Part shown: positions 22,801 through 30,501 of the stretch, piece after piece
How the letters are laid out: every line of letters starts with the position of its first letter
Numbering within the stretch: the first letter of the stretch is position 1
Source of the DNA: CAXBBB01 sp963793245
Lineage (GTDB): Bacteria > Bacteroidota > Rhodothermia > Rhodothermales > BA12
Assembly: GCA_963793245.1 (NCBI GenBank)
Contig: CAWBZG010000002.1
Span: 372,001 to 436,000, forward strand
Length of the DNA stretch: 64,000 nucleotides
Direction: 5' to 3'
Notes under the pieces: generated by a model
Database searches by the model: none
Told to the model about the DNA's origin: nothing
The model's input: the letters and a program-made list of their open reading frames with translations, nothing else
Position numbers and translations under genes: made by a program

Positions 22801-23283
22801 GTGCTCTTTCTACGTTCCACCCTGCTAACGCGTCTGTTCGCGACCTTCGTGCTCTGCTACTCGATTAGTGCCCTGACCGGATGCGCTTCGTCGCGCGGAC
22901 TAGAGTCGGGGACTGCGCAAGCCGAGATCAGGAACGTGCTCGACACGCAGGTGGCGGCCTGGAATCGGGGCGACATCGACGGGTTCATGGACGGCTACTG
23001 GAAATCGCCCGAGATGCGCTTCGCCTCGGGTGGCAACATCCGGCAGGGCTGGCAGGCCGCACGCGACGCGTATCACGCCGGATACCCCGACCGAGCCGCT
23101 ATGGGCACGCTGACGTTCTCCGACCTTGACATCCAAGTCCTCTCGCCCGACCGTGCACTCGTGTTCGGACGCTGGGCACTCGCTGCGACTACGCGCGACA
23201 CGTCCGACGGTCTGTTCACGCTCGTCTTCCAACGCTTCGACGACGGTTGGCGTGTCGTTCACGATCACACGTCCGGCAGCTAG
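22801..23283 (+). CDS. NTF2-like (SnoaL/DUF4440-type) lipoprotein
   Basis: 160 residues from GTG 22801. I chose this over the TTG at 22735 because it directly precedes a lipoprotein signal (LFATFVLCYSISALTGC, lipobox LTGC). The mature part has the NTF2-like fold pattern: an N-terminal helix (EIRNVLDTQVAAWNRGDIDGF), a SGGNIRQGW strand-turn, DLDIQVLSPDRALVFGRW and a final FTLVFQRFDDGWRVVHDHTS. Such proteins are small ligand-binding or ketosteroid isomerase-like folds, mostly of unknown function. The DH at the C terminus is common in the DUF4440 group. It stands divergently to sprA and precedes the SDR gene by 42 bases. Confidence 0.75.
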   Translation: MLFLRSTLLTRLFATFVLCYSISALTGCASSRGLESGTAQAEIRNVLDTQVAAWNRGDIDGFMDGYWKSPEMRFASGGNIRQGWQAARDAYHAGYPDRAAMGTLTFSDLDIQVLSPDRALVFGRWALAATTRDTSDGLFTLVFQRFDDGWRVVHDHTSGS

Positions 23284-23325
23284 CCGACTTCTCTTTTGCT
23301 CCTCCCCCCAAGCCACTCTCTTTCC

Positions 23326-24006
23326 ATGTCCGACCAGTTTCAGGGTAAAACCGTCGTCATTACCGGCGCCAACGGCCGTCTGGGTCAGCAGGTCGTCCGC
23401 GCGTTTGCCGAGCGCGGCGCCACCATCGCTCTCGTCACGCCGACCGAAGCCGAAGCCTACGACGTCGCTCTCCCCGAAGGCGCCGACGCGTGGGGCTTCC
23501 CGTGCGACGCGACCGACGAAGGAGCCGTCACCCAATGCTTCGAGGCGATGCGCGCCCAGTTCGGATCGGTCGACGTGCTCGTCCACACCGTCGGCGGATG
23601 GAGCAGCAGCCCGCTCGCCGAAACGACCGTAGACGACTGGCGACGGATGATGGATCTCAACCTGACCAGCACGTTTCTCGCCTTTCGCGCCGCCGCAGGT
23701 CTGATGGAAGGCGAAGGCCGCTTGATCGCTGTCGCTGCTGGACAGGGCGCCGACAAAGGAGTTGGAGAGCAGGCCGCCTATTCCGCGTCGAAAGCAGGCG
23801 TCGTGCGTTTGGTCGAATCCGTCGCGTCGGAATACGGCGGACGGATCACGGCCCACGCCGTCGCCCCAAGCACGCTGCTCGCCGACGGGCAGGAAGGCCA
23901 GGGCGTCGCCGCCTCGACCATCGCCGACCTCATCGTTCACCTGAGCGGAACCGCTGGAGCCGCTCTCAACGGCCAGACGATCCGCGCCTACGGATCGGCA
24001 GGCTAA
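23326..24006 (+). CDS. Short-chain dehydrogenase/reductase (SDR family)
   Basis: 226 residues from ATG 23326 (MSDQFQGKTVVITGANGRLG); an upstream frame extension of ten residues is not needed. NAD(P)-binding TGxxGxxG is TGANGRLG, DATDE marks the cofactor strand, a VHTVGGW block replaces the usual NNAG, and the catalytic Tyr-Lys pair is YSASK. Dehydrogenases of this type act on small alcohols and ketones in the cytoplasm; the substrate is unknown. It is a little short at the C terminus compared with classical SDRs (about 250). A tautomerase gene starts four bases after its stop, so the pair is probably one transcription unit. Confidence 0.85.
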   Translation: MSDQFQGKTVVITGANGRLGQQVVRAFAERGATIALVTPTEAEAYDVALPEGADAWGFPCDATDEGAVTQCFEAMRAQFGSVDVLVHTVGGWSSSPLAETTVDDWRRMMDLNLTSTFLAFRAAAGLMEGEGRLIAVAAGQGADKGVGEQAAYSASKAGVVRLVESVASEYGGRITAHAVAPSTLLADGQEGQGVAASTIADLIVHLSGTAGAALNGQTIRAYGSAG

Positions 24007-24010
24007 CACG

Positions 24011-24211
24011 GTGCCGTACGTAAACATCAAGATCACGGACGACGGCGTGACGGCGGAGCAAAAAGCCCAACTCGTCCGCGACGCTACCGATTCGCTCGTT
24101 CGTGTGTTGGGCAAGAAGCCCGAGCACATCCACGTCGTTCTCGACTTGGTCGAACCCGAAAACTGGGGCTATGCCGGAATGCTGACGACCGAGTATCGAA
24201 AGCGCGCCTAA
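24011..24211 (+). CDS. 4-oxalocrotonate tautomerase family protein
   Basis: 66 residues starting with GTG directly followed by CCG, giving the catalytic N-terminal Pro after Met removal (MPYVNIKITDDG). The following pattern VTAEQKAQLVRDATDSLVRVLGKKPEHIHVVLDLV fits the 4-OT monomer, usually 60-70 residues and assembled as hexamers. The enzymes carry out keto-enol tautomerisation; the true substrate in this organism is unknown. It is four bases after the SDR gene and convergent with the saccharopine dehydrogenase-like gene. A GTG start without an evident Shine-Dalgarno sequence suggests coupling to the SDR gene. Confidence 0.85.
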   Translation: MPYVNIKITDDGVTAEQKAQLVRDATDSLVRVLGKKPEHIHVVLDLVEPENWGYAGMLTTEYRKRA

Positions 24212-24282
24212 CCGAGATGCCTGGGTTCAGCGACGTAGCTCCATGTCGTTGGAGATATGTCTGCACGCAGACGTTGGGTGCG

Positions 24283-25497
24283 CTACAGCGTGATCGCCTC
24301 GGACGGTTGAGCCGTCGTGTCGCCTTCGCTCGGGTTGTCGACATCGCGCCACCCGTCGTAGACCGTTTCTGAGATGGTCAGGCCGCGCTCTTGGACGTGA
24401 CGCAGGTACGCCGCCTTGTCGACGACGTGTTCGGCAGGCGATGCGCCGCCGCCTTCGATCTCGCGCCGTGCCAGCATTAAGGCTGCCGCGCTGGTGGCCG
24501 CACTAGTAGCGTTCTTCATCGCCGATACCTGATCGGCTTCGTCGTAGTGCTCGATCATCTGGTAGACGATGGTCTGTTTTTTCCCGCCTACGATGCCGCG
24601 TACGAGTACGCGCATCAGCAGCACGTCTTCCTGGTCGCTGCTCAGGCGCTGGCGCATCCGCCGCACGAGCACGTCGCGGTAGGTCAGGTGGGTGCGCACG
24701 TCGATGGTTTTGCGCTCGGCGAAGCCCAGTTCGAGTAGAAACCGCATCTGCTGCGCGTGACCGGGCCAGCGGATCGTCTTGTGATCCAGCGTGCGGACGC
24801 GTCCTTTGAGCGCGTCGGCGAGGGTAGCCAGGCCGCCCTGGGTGTTGAACGCTTCCATCTGGTCGAACGGCGGCTCGAACGAGACCGATTCGAGTCCGCT
24901 CAGCGCCGGTCGCTCGACGATCTCTCCTTCTTCGATCTGACGCGATGCGTTGCTGTAGTCTTCGATCACTTTGTCGGCGGACCACGAGATCGAGAAGTTG
25001 AACGGCGGCTTGGGGACAGCGGGCACGTCACCGACGCGGAGTTGGACTGCATCGACTTCGTCGAAGCGCTCGACCGCGTGCAGGCACAACACGTTGACGA
25101 GGCCCGGTGCCAGTCCACAGTTGGGCATCAGCCAGACGCCTGCCTCGCGCGCCTGCTCGTCGAGCGCAAGCACTTGGTGGACGGCTTTGTCGTTGCCTCC
25201 CAGGTCGCAGTAGGGAACGCCCAGGCTCAGGCAGAGCGCGGCGAGGGCGGCGTTGTGCTCGGGCGCCGTGCCGACGATCACGCAGTCGCTGCCGCTGAGG
25301 ATGCTGCGCATGACGGTCAGATCGCGGGCGTCGACCTGGAACGAGCGCAGTTTGTCGCCGCCGATGGTCGTCTGAAGCGTCTGGAGCGAGCGGGCGCGGG
25401 CGTCGCAGACCTGGATCGCCTCGACGTCGTCGGTCTTCTGCAAGTCGCGGGCGATGGACGCGCCGATGGAGCCGGCACCGAGGACGGTGATCTTCAT
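24283..25497 (-). CDS. Saccharopine dehydrogenase-family NAD(P)-dependent oxidoreductase
   Basis: 404 residues. The N terminus is a Rossmann fold, MKITVLGAGSIGASIARDL with GxGxxG, then VQVDARD-like and DCVIVGTAPEHN segments, and YCDLGGND and MPNCGLAPGLVNVL typical of the saccharopine dehydrogenase/lysine-ketoglutarate reductase group. The C-terminal part contains the catalytic-domain-like RWPGHAQQMRFLLELGF. Bacterial members of this group occur in lysine catabolism or as carboxynorspermidine/homospermidine-type enzymes; nothing here decides between them. It begins 72 bases after recR on the same strand and could be read through from the dnaX-recR unit. Confidence 0.85.
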   Translation of the reverse strand: MKITVLGAGSIGASIARDLQKTDDVEAIQVCDARARSLQTLQTTIGGDKLRSFQVDARDLTVMRSILSGSDCVIVGTAPEHNAALAALCLSLGVPYCDLGGNDKAVHQVLALDEQAREAGVWLMPNCGLAPGLVNVLCLHAVERFDEVDAVQLRVGDVPAVPKPPFNFSISWSADKVIEDYSNASRQIEEGEIVERPALSGLESVSFEPPFDQMEAFNTQGGLATLADALKGRVRTLDHKTIRWPGHAQQMRFLLELGFAERKTIDVRTHLTYRDVLVRRMRQRLSSDQEDVLLMRVLVRGIVGGKKQTIVYQMIEHYDEADQVSAMKNATSAATSAAALMLARREIEGGGASPAEHVVDKAAYLRHVQERGLTISETVYDGWRDVDNPSEGDTTAQPSEAITL

Positions 25498-25569
25498 GTC
25501 AGGAGGTCGGGTGGGAGCGCAAACGCACGCTCCGAACGCACTGAGCGTTCCACTGCCGATCGCGGAGGG

Positions 25570-26244
25570 TCAGACCGATACGCGCGCAGCCATCGCCCTA
25601 GCAATCGTAGCCGGGTCCGCATATTCCAAGTCTCCGCCGACTGGCAGGCCGTGGGCAATGCGCGTCACCCGCACGTCGAACGGTTTGAGCAGCATCGTCA
25701 GGTAATGCGCCGTCGTGTCGCCCTCGACGTTGGGGTTAACGGCCAAGATCACTTCGCTGATGGCAGGTGGCGTCTGCGTATCGCCGTCGACTTCGTATCC
25801 GTTGGCCTTTTGCACGATCTCGTCCGGCAACCGGATCGCGCCGCTGACACGGGCGACGAGTTCGCGGATCGTCAGGTCTTCCGGCCCCGTCCCGTCGAGC
25901 GGAGAGATGACGCCGCCGAGCACGTGGTAGACACCGCCAAAATCGCCCGTCGTTTCGAGTGCCATCACGTCGCTGGCCTCTTCGACGACGCAGATCAGAC
26001 CAGCGTCGCGCCGACTGTTGCGACAGATGCCGCACGGCACCGAGTCGGTCACGTTGCCGCAGATTGGACAGAACTTGACTTTGTCTTTGACTGCCACCAG
26101 AGCGCGCGCGATTTCGAGGACCTCGTCGCGCGGCATTTTGAGCACGAACGACGCCAGCCGCTGCGCCGTCTTGCGCCCGACGGTGGGCAGTTTGGTCAAC
26201 TGCTCAACGAGCGCTTCGACGGATTCGGACGTGAACGACGACAT
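25570..26244 (-). CDS. recR: Recombination protein RecR
   Basis: 224 residues, about 20 longer than typical at the C terminus. RecR works with RecF and RecO to load RecA on gapped DNA. Seen: helix-hairpin-helix LVEQLTKLPTVGRKTAQRLASF, the zinc finger CPICGNVTDSVPCGIC, a Toprim domain with ICVVEEASDVMALE, YHVLGGVISPLDGTGPEDL and the EVILAVNPNVEGDTTAHYLT and VTRIAHGLPVGGDLEYADPATI blocks. It lies downstream of dnaX and ebfC, the conserved order, but an antitoxin-like ORF and a 26-bp inverted repeat separate it from ebfC. A TAAGTTG box 29 bases upstream may provide its own promoter. Confidence 0.97.
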   Translation of the reverse strand: MSSFTSESVEALVEQLTKLPTVGRKTAQRLASFVLKMPRDEVLEIARALVAVKDKVKFCPICGNVTDSVPCGICRNSRRDAGLICVVEEASDVMALETTGDFGGVYHVLGGVISPLDGTGPEDLTIRELVARVSGAIRLPDEIVQKANGYEVDGDTQTPPAISEVILAVNPNVEGDTTAHYLTMLLKPFDVRVTRIAHGLPVGGDLEYADPATIARAMAARVSV

Positions 26245-26273
26245 GGCGGGTGGTGGGGTGGAAAGCGGCTCGT

Positions 26274-26280
26274 CAACTTA
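26274..26280 (-). promoter_or_regulatory. Possible -7 element for recR
   Basis: TAAGTTG on the minus strand (26280-26274), 29 bases before the recR ATG. It matches TAnnTTG, close to the Bacteroidota -7 element. No -33 TTTG is seen. It would give recR an independent start after the inserted inverted repeat. Confidence 0.3.
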
Positions 26281-26303
26281 GGGTGCTGGGGTGACGGCTG
26301 ACT

Positions 26304-26369
26304 GTCATCCTGAGCTTGTCGAAGGATCTCAGCGCAGAGCACCAGATCCTTCGACAAGCTCAGGATGAC
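26304..26369. repeat. Dispersed inverted repeat (TCATCCTGAGC...GAAGGATCT type)
   Basis: Two perfect 26-bp arms (26304-26329 and 26344-26369) around a 14-base loop. The arm includes TCATCCTGAGC and GAAGGATCT, the core of a short dispersed repeat found in many bacterial genomes. It sits between the antitoxin-like ORF and recR. A single diverged arm of the same kind is at 52558-52610. On the RNA it would form a very strong hairpin that could cut recR from upstream transcription. Confidence 0.85.
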
Positions 26370-26409
26370 GATACGGAAGACGCGCTACTAAACCTCGGAT
26401 TCGACATGA

Positions 26410-26613
26410 CTACTCGGACCACTTGGCTATACGTTTAGCCATCCGTCGTTTCACCTCAGCATGCGGTATGCCTTCGCCCCTCCGCATGCTCGCAAGACCT
26501 TCGTCGATTGCCTTCAAAAAACGAAGGCTCTCCATCGCATCGCCTACTGTGGCGTCTTTGGGTAGGATAGACATGGCATGCATGATGTGTGGTTTCGTGA
26601 TGCCTGTGAGCAT
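26410..26613 (-). CDS. Small antitoxin-like protein, no toxin found
   Basis: 67 residues if started at 26613; an internal Met at 26574 (MSILPKDATVGDAME) leaves 54. The sequence resembles small toxin-antitoxin antitoxins that share an 'E.L..L..IDEGLA....GE.IPH.EVKRRM' layout: here LRFLKAIDEGLASMRRGE and IPHAEVKRRMAKRIAKW. The usual partner, a RelE/ParE-type toxin, would begin just after the stop. An ATG does follow at 26408, but that frame closes after 15 codons at the edge of the inverted repeat. The gene starts 13 bases after ebfC. Antitoxin assignment is tentative. Confidence 0.6.
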   Translation of the reverse strand: MLTGITKPHIMHAMSILPKDATVGDAMESLRFLKAIDEGLASMRRGEGIPHAEVKRRMAKRIAKWSE

Positions 26614-26626
26614 GCCAATGTCCTGT

Positions 26627-26959
26627 TTACAACCCGAACTTGCTCAGATCCATGCCGGGAGGAAGCATAGAACCTGCCTGCTTTTGCATCGCGCTCTGGG
26701 CGAGACCGGCGGCGTCTTCGAGGGCTTTGTTGACGCCTGCCACGATCAGGTCTTCGAGCATGTCGGCGTCTTCGGGGACGATGGTGGTTGGGTCGATTTT
26801 GATCGAGGTGATGCGCTGGGCGCCATTAGCCGTTACGGTGACGAGTCCGCCGCCGACTTCGGCGGTGACGCTCTGCTTGGCGAGTTCGGCCTGCGTCTGC
26901 TGCATCTGCTGCTGCATCTCGGAGATTTTGCCGAACATATCGGCCATGTTGAAATCCAT
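26627..26959 (-). CDS. ebfC: Nucleoid-associated protein EbfC/YbaB
   Basis: 110 residues, the normal size. A small dimeric DNA-binding protein of the tweezer-like YbaB fold, encoded between dnaX and recR in many bacteria. Seen: ADMFGKISEMQQQMQQTQAE helix, then VTAEVGGGLVTVTANGAQRITSIKIDP strands, EDADMLEDLIVAGVNKALEDA helix and GMDLSKFGL at the end. ATG 26959 and ATG 26947 (MADMFGK) are both possible; the second gives the more usual N terminus. It follows dnaX by 15 bases, so the two are almost certainly co-transcribed. Confidence 0.95.
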   Translation of the reverse strand: MDFNMADMFGKISEMQQQMQQTQAELAKQSVTAEVGGGLVTVTANGAQRITSIKIDPTTIVPEDADMLEDLIVAGVNKALEDAAGLAQSAMQKQAGSMLPPGMDLSKFGL

Positions 26960-26974
26960 CGGGGTCGGGTAGTC

Positions 26975-28975
26975 TTAGTGGACGAGTTCGCCGCCGAACG
27001 TGTCGACGAGCGCGCTCAGAACGGGGTGTTCGGCTTGCAAACGGGTGAAGCGCTGCAACGGGGTCTCGGACGAGCCGGTTTCTGCGCTGACGCGCTCGGC
27101 TTTGTTGGCGAAAAAGCGCAGCCGAGAGGGGCCGCCGGGCGTGTGATGCGCCAGCATCCGTTCGAGCGTCTGCTGATTTTCGCGCAGCACGCCCATCGAC
27201 GAATGATCGGGCACGCCGACGCACAACGTGTCTCCTTCGACAGCGGTCAGCGTGCAAAACGTCATTACGGCGTGGAGGGCAGGGCGATTGACGCGCTCGG
27301 CCATCGTCTTCCACACGTTGGTCAGCGCGCTGGGGACGCCGGACGACGCGGGGGCCGGAGCAGGCGGGGCGGCGTGGATGGTCGGTTCGGGCGCGCGACC
27401 TGACGCTACGGCGCCGTCTCCGCTCAGCGCGTTGGGGCCATCCTCGCGCGGGACGACTTTGCGCAGCGCCGGAGCGCCGAAGAGGTTGCTGTACGCCGTC
27501 TCGGGCGTCGACGGTTTGGCGGGCGCTGCGGGCGTCGGCTTCTTGGGCGACGTCGGCTCGGCAGGAACGCCACCGTCTTCGTCGGGGCGCGGCGGAAGCG
27601 AGTGAATCTTGGCGTGGTGCGGCTCGGCTGCTTTCGGCTCTGGATCCGGATCGACCGGAGCAGGTGCCGGACGCGATGCAGATGCCGGAGCCGAGGCGAT
27701 GGGAGCAGGCGCCGGTTCGCGAACGATGCTGGACGGAGCCGCTTGTCGAGACGGCGGGCCGACCTGTTCGGGCGTCGTAGCAACGGTCGATAGCGCCAAC
27801 TTGCCCTCGCGTGCTGCCTGCTGCAGCGCTTCGACTTGAGCGATAGCGCGGTTGAGGTCGACGGCCTTAGCGAGCGACGCCATTTTCGCCAGCGTCATCT
27901 CCAATCGCAAACGCGGCTGAACCGCCTGTCGCAGCGTTTCTTCGCCGTCGGCAGCGAGCGCGAGCAGGCGCATCACATCGGCCTCTTCGAACGCCTGCGA
28001 CGCATCTGCATAGCGCACCCTCACGCCGGGCGCCGCTTCGATCAGGTCAGGCGCGTCCGGCAGCGTGACGGCGACGAGGACGTTGCGCAGGTGCTCCTGC
28101 AAGCCGTGCAAAAACTCCATCAGGTCGTATCCCCGACTCACGACGCGGTCGACGATCATGAACAAGTCGCCGGTTCTGCGAGTGGCGAGCGCGTCGGTGA
28201 CCTCGAAGAACAGGTCTTGCTCTACGACGCCCAACGCTTCGGCGAGAGCGGCATAGCGCAGATCCGATCCGCAGAGCGCGACGGCTTGGTCGAACGCCGA
28301 AAGCGTGTCGCGGAGCGCGCCGTCGCCTTTGCGCGCGATCAGGGCCAAGGCCTCTTCGTCGGCGGTGACGCTTTCGGCCTCACAGATCTCGCGCAGGCGC
28401 TGAACGGCGTCTTCGATCCGAATGCGGCGGAAGTCGAAGCGCTGGCACCGCGACAGGATCGTCGGCAGGACTTTGTGCGGCTCGGTCGTCGCGAAAATGA
28501 ACAGCGCGTAGGGCGGCGGCTCTTCGAGCGTTTTGAGTAGCGCATTGAAGGCGCTCGTCGACAACATGTGGACTTCGTCGACGATGTAGACCTTTTTGCG
28601 TGCGCCCTGGGGCGGAATGCGCACGGTCTCGCGTAAGTCGCGGATGTCGTCGACTTTGTTGTTCGACGCCGCGTCGATCTCGATGATGTTGAGCGAGCGG
28701 CCCTGGGCGAACGACTGGCAGCTGTCGCACGTGCCGCACGGCTCGCTTCCATCGCGCTGAGGCAGCGGCGTTTCGCAGTTGATCGCCTTGGCGAGGATGC
28801 GCGCCGCCGTCGTCTTGCCGACGCCACGCGGCCCGCTGAACAGGTAGGCGTGCGCGAGCCGGTCGAGACGGATGGCGTTTTGCAGCGTCTCGGTCACGTG
28901 CGACTGGCCGACCAAATCCTCGAAACGGGTCGGACGGTACTTGCGGGCGGTGACGAGGTAACGCTGGTCGCTCAT
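26975..28975 (-). CDS. dnaX: DNA polymerase III subunits gamma/tau
   Basis: 666 residues. The clamp-loader ATPase of the replicative polymerase. Seen: N-terminal ARKYRPTRFEDLVGQSHVTETL, Walker A GPRGVGKTTAARILAKA, a zinc module with CGTCDSC, Walker B IVDEVHMLS, sensor 1 FIFATTEPHKVLPTILSRCQRFDF and the third domain with EAL and LLALAADGEETLR. Residues about 400-520 form a P/A/S-rich linker, and the C-terminal tau-like domain is short. No A-rich slippery sequence for a programmed gamma frameshift is seen. A TATCTTG box 38 bases upstream (29020-29014) may be its promoter. Followed by ebfC after 15 bases. Confidence 0.97.
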   Translation of the reverse strand: MSDQRYLVTARKYRPTRFEDLVGQSHVTETLQNAIRLDRLAHAYLFSGPRGVGKTTAARILAKAINCETPLPQRDGSEPCGTCDSCQSFAQGRSLNIIEIDAASNNKVDDIRDLRETVRIPPQGARKKVYIVDEVHMLSTSAFNALLKTLEEPPPYALFIFATTEPHKVLPTILSRCQRFDFRRIRIEDAVQRLREICEAESVTADEEALALIARKGDGALRDTLSAFDQAVALCGSDLRYAALAEALGVVEQDLFFEVTDALATRRTGDLFMIVDRVVSRGYDLMEFLHGLQEHLRNVLVAVTLPDAPDLIEAAPGVRVRYADASQAFEEADVMRLLALAADGEETLRQAVQPRLRLEMTLAKMASLAKAVDLNRAIAQVEALQQAAREGKLALSTVATTPEQVGPPSRQAAPSSIVREPAPAPIASAPASASRPAPAPVDPDPEPKAAEPHHAKIHSLPPRPDEDGGVPAEPTSPKKPTPAAPAKPSTPETAYSNLFGAPALRKVVPREDGPNALSGDGAVASGRAPEPTIHAAPPAPAPASSGVPSALTNVWKTMAERVNRPALHAVMTFCTLTAVEGDTLCVGVPDHSSMGVLRENQQTLERMLAHHTPGGPSRLRFFANKAERVSAETGSSETPLQRFTRLQAEHPVLSALVDTFGGELVH

Positions 28976-29013
28976 CGGCGCAGAGGGGAAACAGTTGAAA
29001 AGACGCGGCTTGG

Positions 29014-29020
29014 CAAGATA
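29014..29020 (-). promoter_or_regulatory. Possible -7 element for the dnaX unit
   Basis: TATCTTG on the minus strand (29020-29014), 38 bases before the dnaX ATG, matching TAnnTTG. No clear -33 TTTG upstream. Prediction by eye. Confidence 0.3.
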
Positions 29021-29076
29021 GCCGACGACGCCATCGGCTCTTGCTCTAACCAGTCGAGAATCAGACGGATTCTGCG

Positions 29077-29716
29077 TTACTCAGCCACCTGGACTTCCGG
29101 CATCGCGTCGCCAACGAGAACGCGCTCGGGCGCTAGGCTTGGGGCGACTGGAGAGGTCGAGAAGTGGGCGCGGCAGCGGGGTTCGTATGCGTCGCCCGCG
29201 CCGAGCAGGACGCGCGCATCCGAGGCGACGACGCGCTGCGAGTGGTTTGCCGGGGCGCCACAGACCACGCAGATCGCGTGCAGCTTAGTCACGAACTCGG
29301 CGACGGCCATCAGTTGCGGAATAGGCTCGAACGGGTTGCCCATGTAGTCCTGGTCCAGCCCTGCCACGATGACGCGTGTACCACTTTTAGCGAGCGCCGT
29401 GCAGACAGGGCACCAACTCGATGCCAAAGAACTGCGCTTCGTCGATGCCGACGACCGTCGCTGAACCTGCAAGCAGCAAGATCTGATCGGCAGCGTCGAC
29501 GGGCGTCGAGGGGATCGCGTTGGCGTCGTGCGAGACGACTTCGTCCGCCGAGTAGCGCACGTCGAGGGCGGGTTTGAAGATTTCGATCTTCTGCCGGGCA
29601 TAGCGCGCACGCCGCATCCGCCGGATCAACTCCTCGGTCTTACCACTGAACATGCTGCCCGCCACGACTTCGATCCAGCCGGTCCGGGCGGTGTGTTGCA
29701 GGACGAACGGTTCCAT
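29077..29716 (-). CDS. tdk: Thymidine kinase, split by a one-base frameshift
   Basis: The first frame (29716 to about 29405) carries the N-terminal half: VVAGSMFSGKTEELIRRMRR with Walker A, KPALDVRYSADEVVSHD and ATVVGIDEAQFFG. It then leaves frame at LVPCLHG; the next frame continues as VCTALAKSGTRVIVAGLDQDYMG, FEPIPQLMAVAEFVTKL, the zinc-type HAICVVCGAPANHSQR and GAGDAYEPRCRAH. The interval is 640 bases, one over a multiple of three. Deleting the T after CCC near 29405 gives a continuous 212-residue class II thymidine kinase of normal length. The zinc site is C-x2-C plus one further Cys and a His. The enzyme salvages thymidine to dTMP. It follows batE by 35 bases and may have its own promoter at 29740-29746. 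Confidence 0.93.
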
Positions 29717-29739
29717 AGGGCGGCGGGAAGGGCGTCGCC

Positions 29740-29746
29740 CAAACTA
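29740..29746 (-). promoter_or_regulatory. Possible -7 element for tdk
   Basis: TAGTTTG on the minus strand (29746-29740), 23 bases before the tdk ATG, in the gap between the batE stop and tdk. Resembles TAnnTTTG with one T fewer. No -33 box recognised. Confidence 0.3.
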
Positions 29747-29751
29747 CGCAC

Positions 29752-30501
29752 TCACAGCAGGCGAACGGCGGCGGTTGGAGCCGTTATCACGTCGCCCGTC
29801 GGAATGCGGATACTCAGGCTGTCTGCACCGATGGACTGACGTACGTGCACGACCGATGCGGCCGGAGCGTCGCCGATGCTCTCGACCAGAACGGCGCGCG
29901 TTGGGACGCCCAGCTGCATGGATGCGGCGGTCGCGATGACGAGCAGCAACGCGCTCAGAGGAACGAAGATGGAGAGCAGCCGACGCGTCGAAGCCGACCG
30001 GCGCCCGGTCCAGTAGCGCCGACCGAGGAGAACGCAGGCGATCATCAACAGGACAAAGCCAGCCCAGAAGAACGGCGCCGGGCCGACGGTCTGTACCAGG
30101 TCGATCCAGCGTGCGCGCGGTAGAGCAACGAACGGCGCATCGCGTTCGACTCCAGCCCGCGCGCGGACCAGTCGCAGGTTGTGGTCGACGGCCTCGCGGA
30201 GGCTATCGCTCGAGGCAGGGCGAGCGCGCAGGTAGGAGGCGACGGCGGCGCCTAAGCTATCCATGCGGACGAGCGTTTCGGCCAGATTGTAGTCCAATTC
30301 AGGAGATGCGTACCCAGCGGATCGTACGGTCGAAAACGCGCGCCTCGCCTCCTCGAATCGCCCTTGCCGATAGGCACGGACGCCTTGGACGAATGCGGAG
30401 TCCGCATCAGCGTCAGTTGCGATGACGAGCGATTCGTCGACGCCGAGTTGGGCGGAGGCAGTCGGCGCGGCTAGTAGGAGTAGAAGGAGGAGGAAACGCA
30501 T
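29752..30501 (-). CDS. batE: BatE: TPR/SH3-like membrane protein of the Bat operon
   Basis: 249 residues from ATG 30501 in a TGATG overlap with the batD stop. A signal peptide (MRFLLLLLLLAAPTASAQ) precedes a TPR-like block at about residues 35-115 (FVQGVRAYRQGRFEEARRAF, PELDYNLAETLVRMDSLGAA), two membrane segments (about 144-160 and 174-192) and a C-terminal SH3-like beta domain (ASVVHVRQSIGADSLSIRIP). This is the BatE arrangement. Bat proteins form an inner-membrane VWA/TPR complex linked to stress tolerance in Leptospira and Bacteroides, with no defined reaction. It is the last gene of the operon before tdk. Confidence 0.85.
   Translation of the reverse strand: MRFLLLLLLLAAPTASAQLGVDESLVIATDADADSAFVQGVRAYRQGRFEEARRAFSTVRSAGYASPELDYNLAETLVRMDSLGAAVASYLRARPASSDSLREAVDHNLRLVRARAGVERDAPFVALPRARWIDLVQTVGPAPFFWAGFVLLMIACVLLGRRYWTGRRSASTRRLLSIFVPLSALLLVIATAASMQLGVPTRAVLVESIGDAPAASVVHVRQSIGADSLSIRIPTGDVITAPTAAVRLL

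Noticed and set aside
29057..29073. Short hairpin AGAATC/GATTCT after tdk as a terminator
   Set aside because: Only a 6-bp AT-rich stem with no T-run; too weak.
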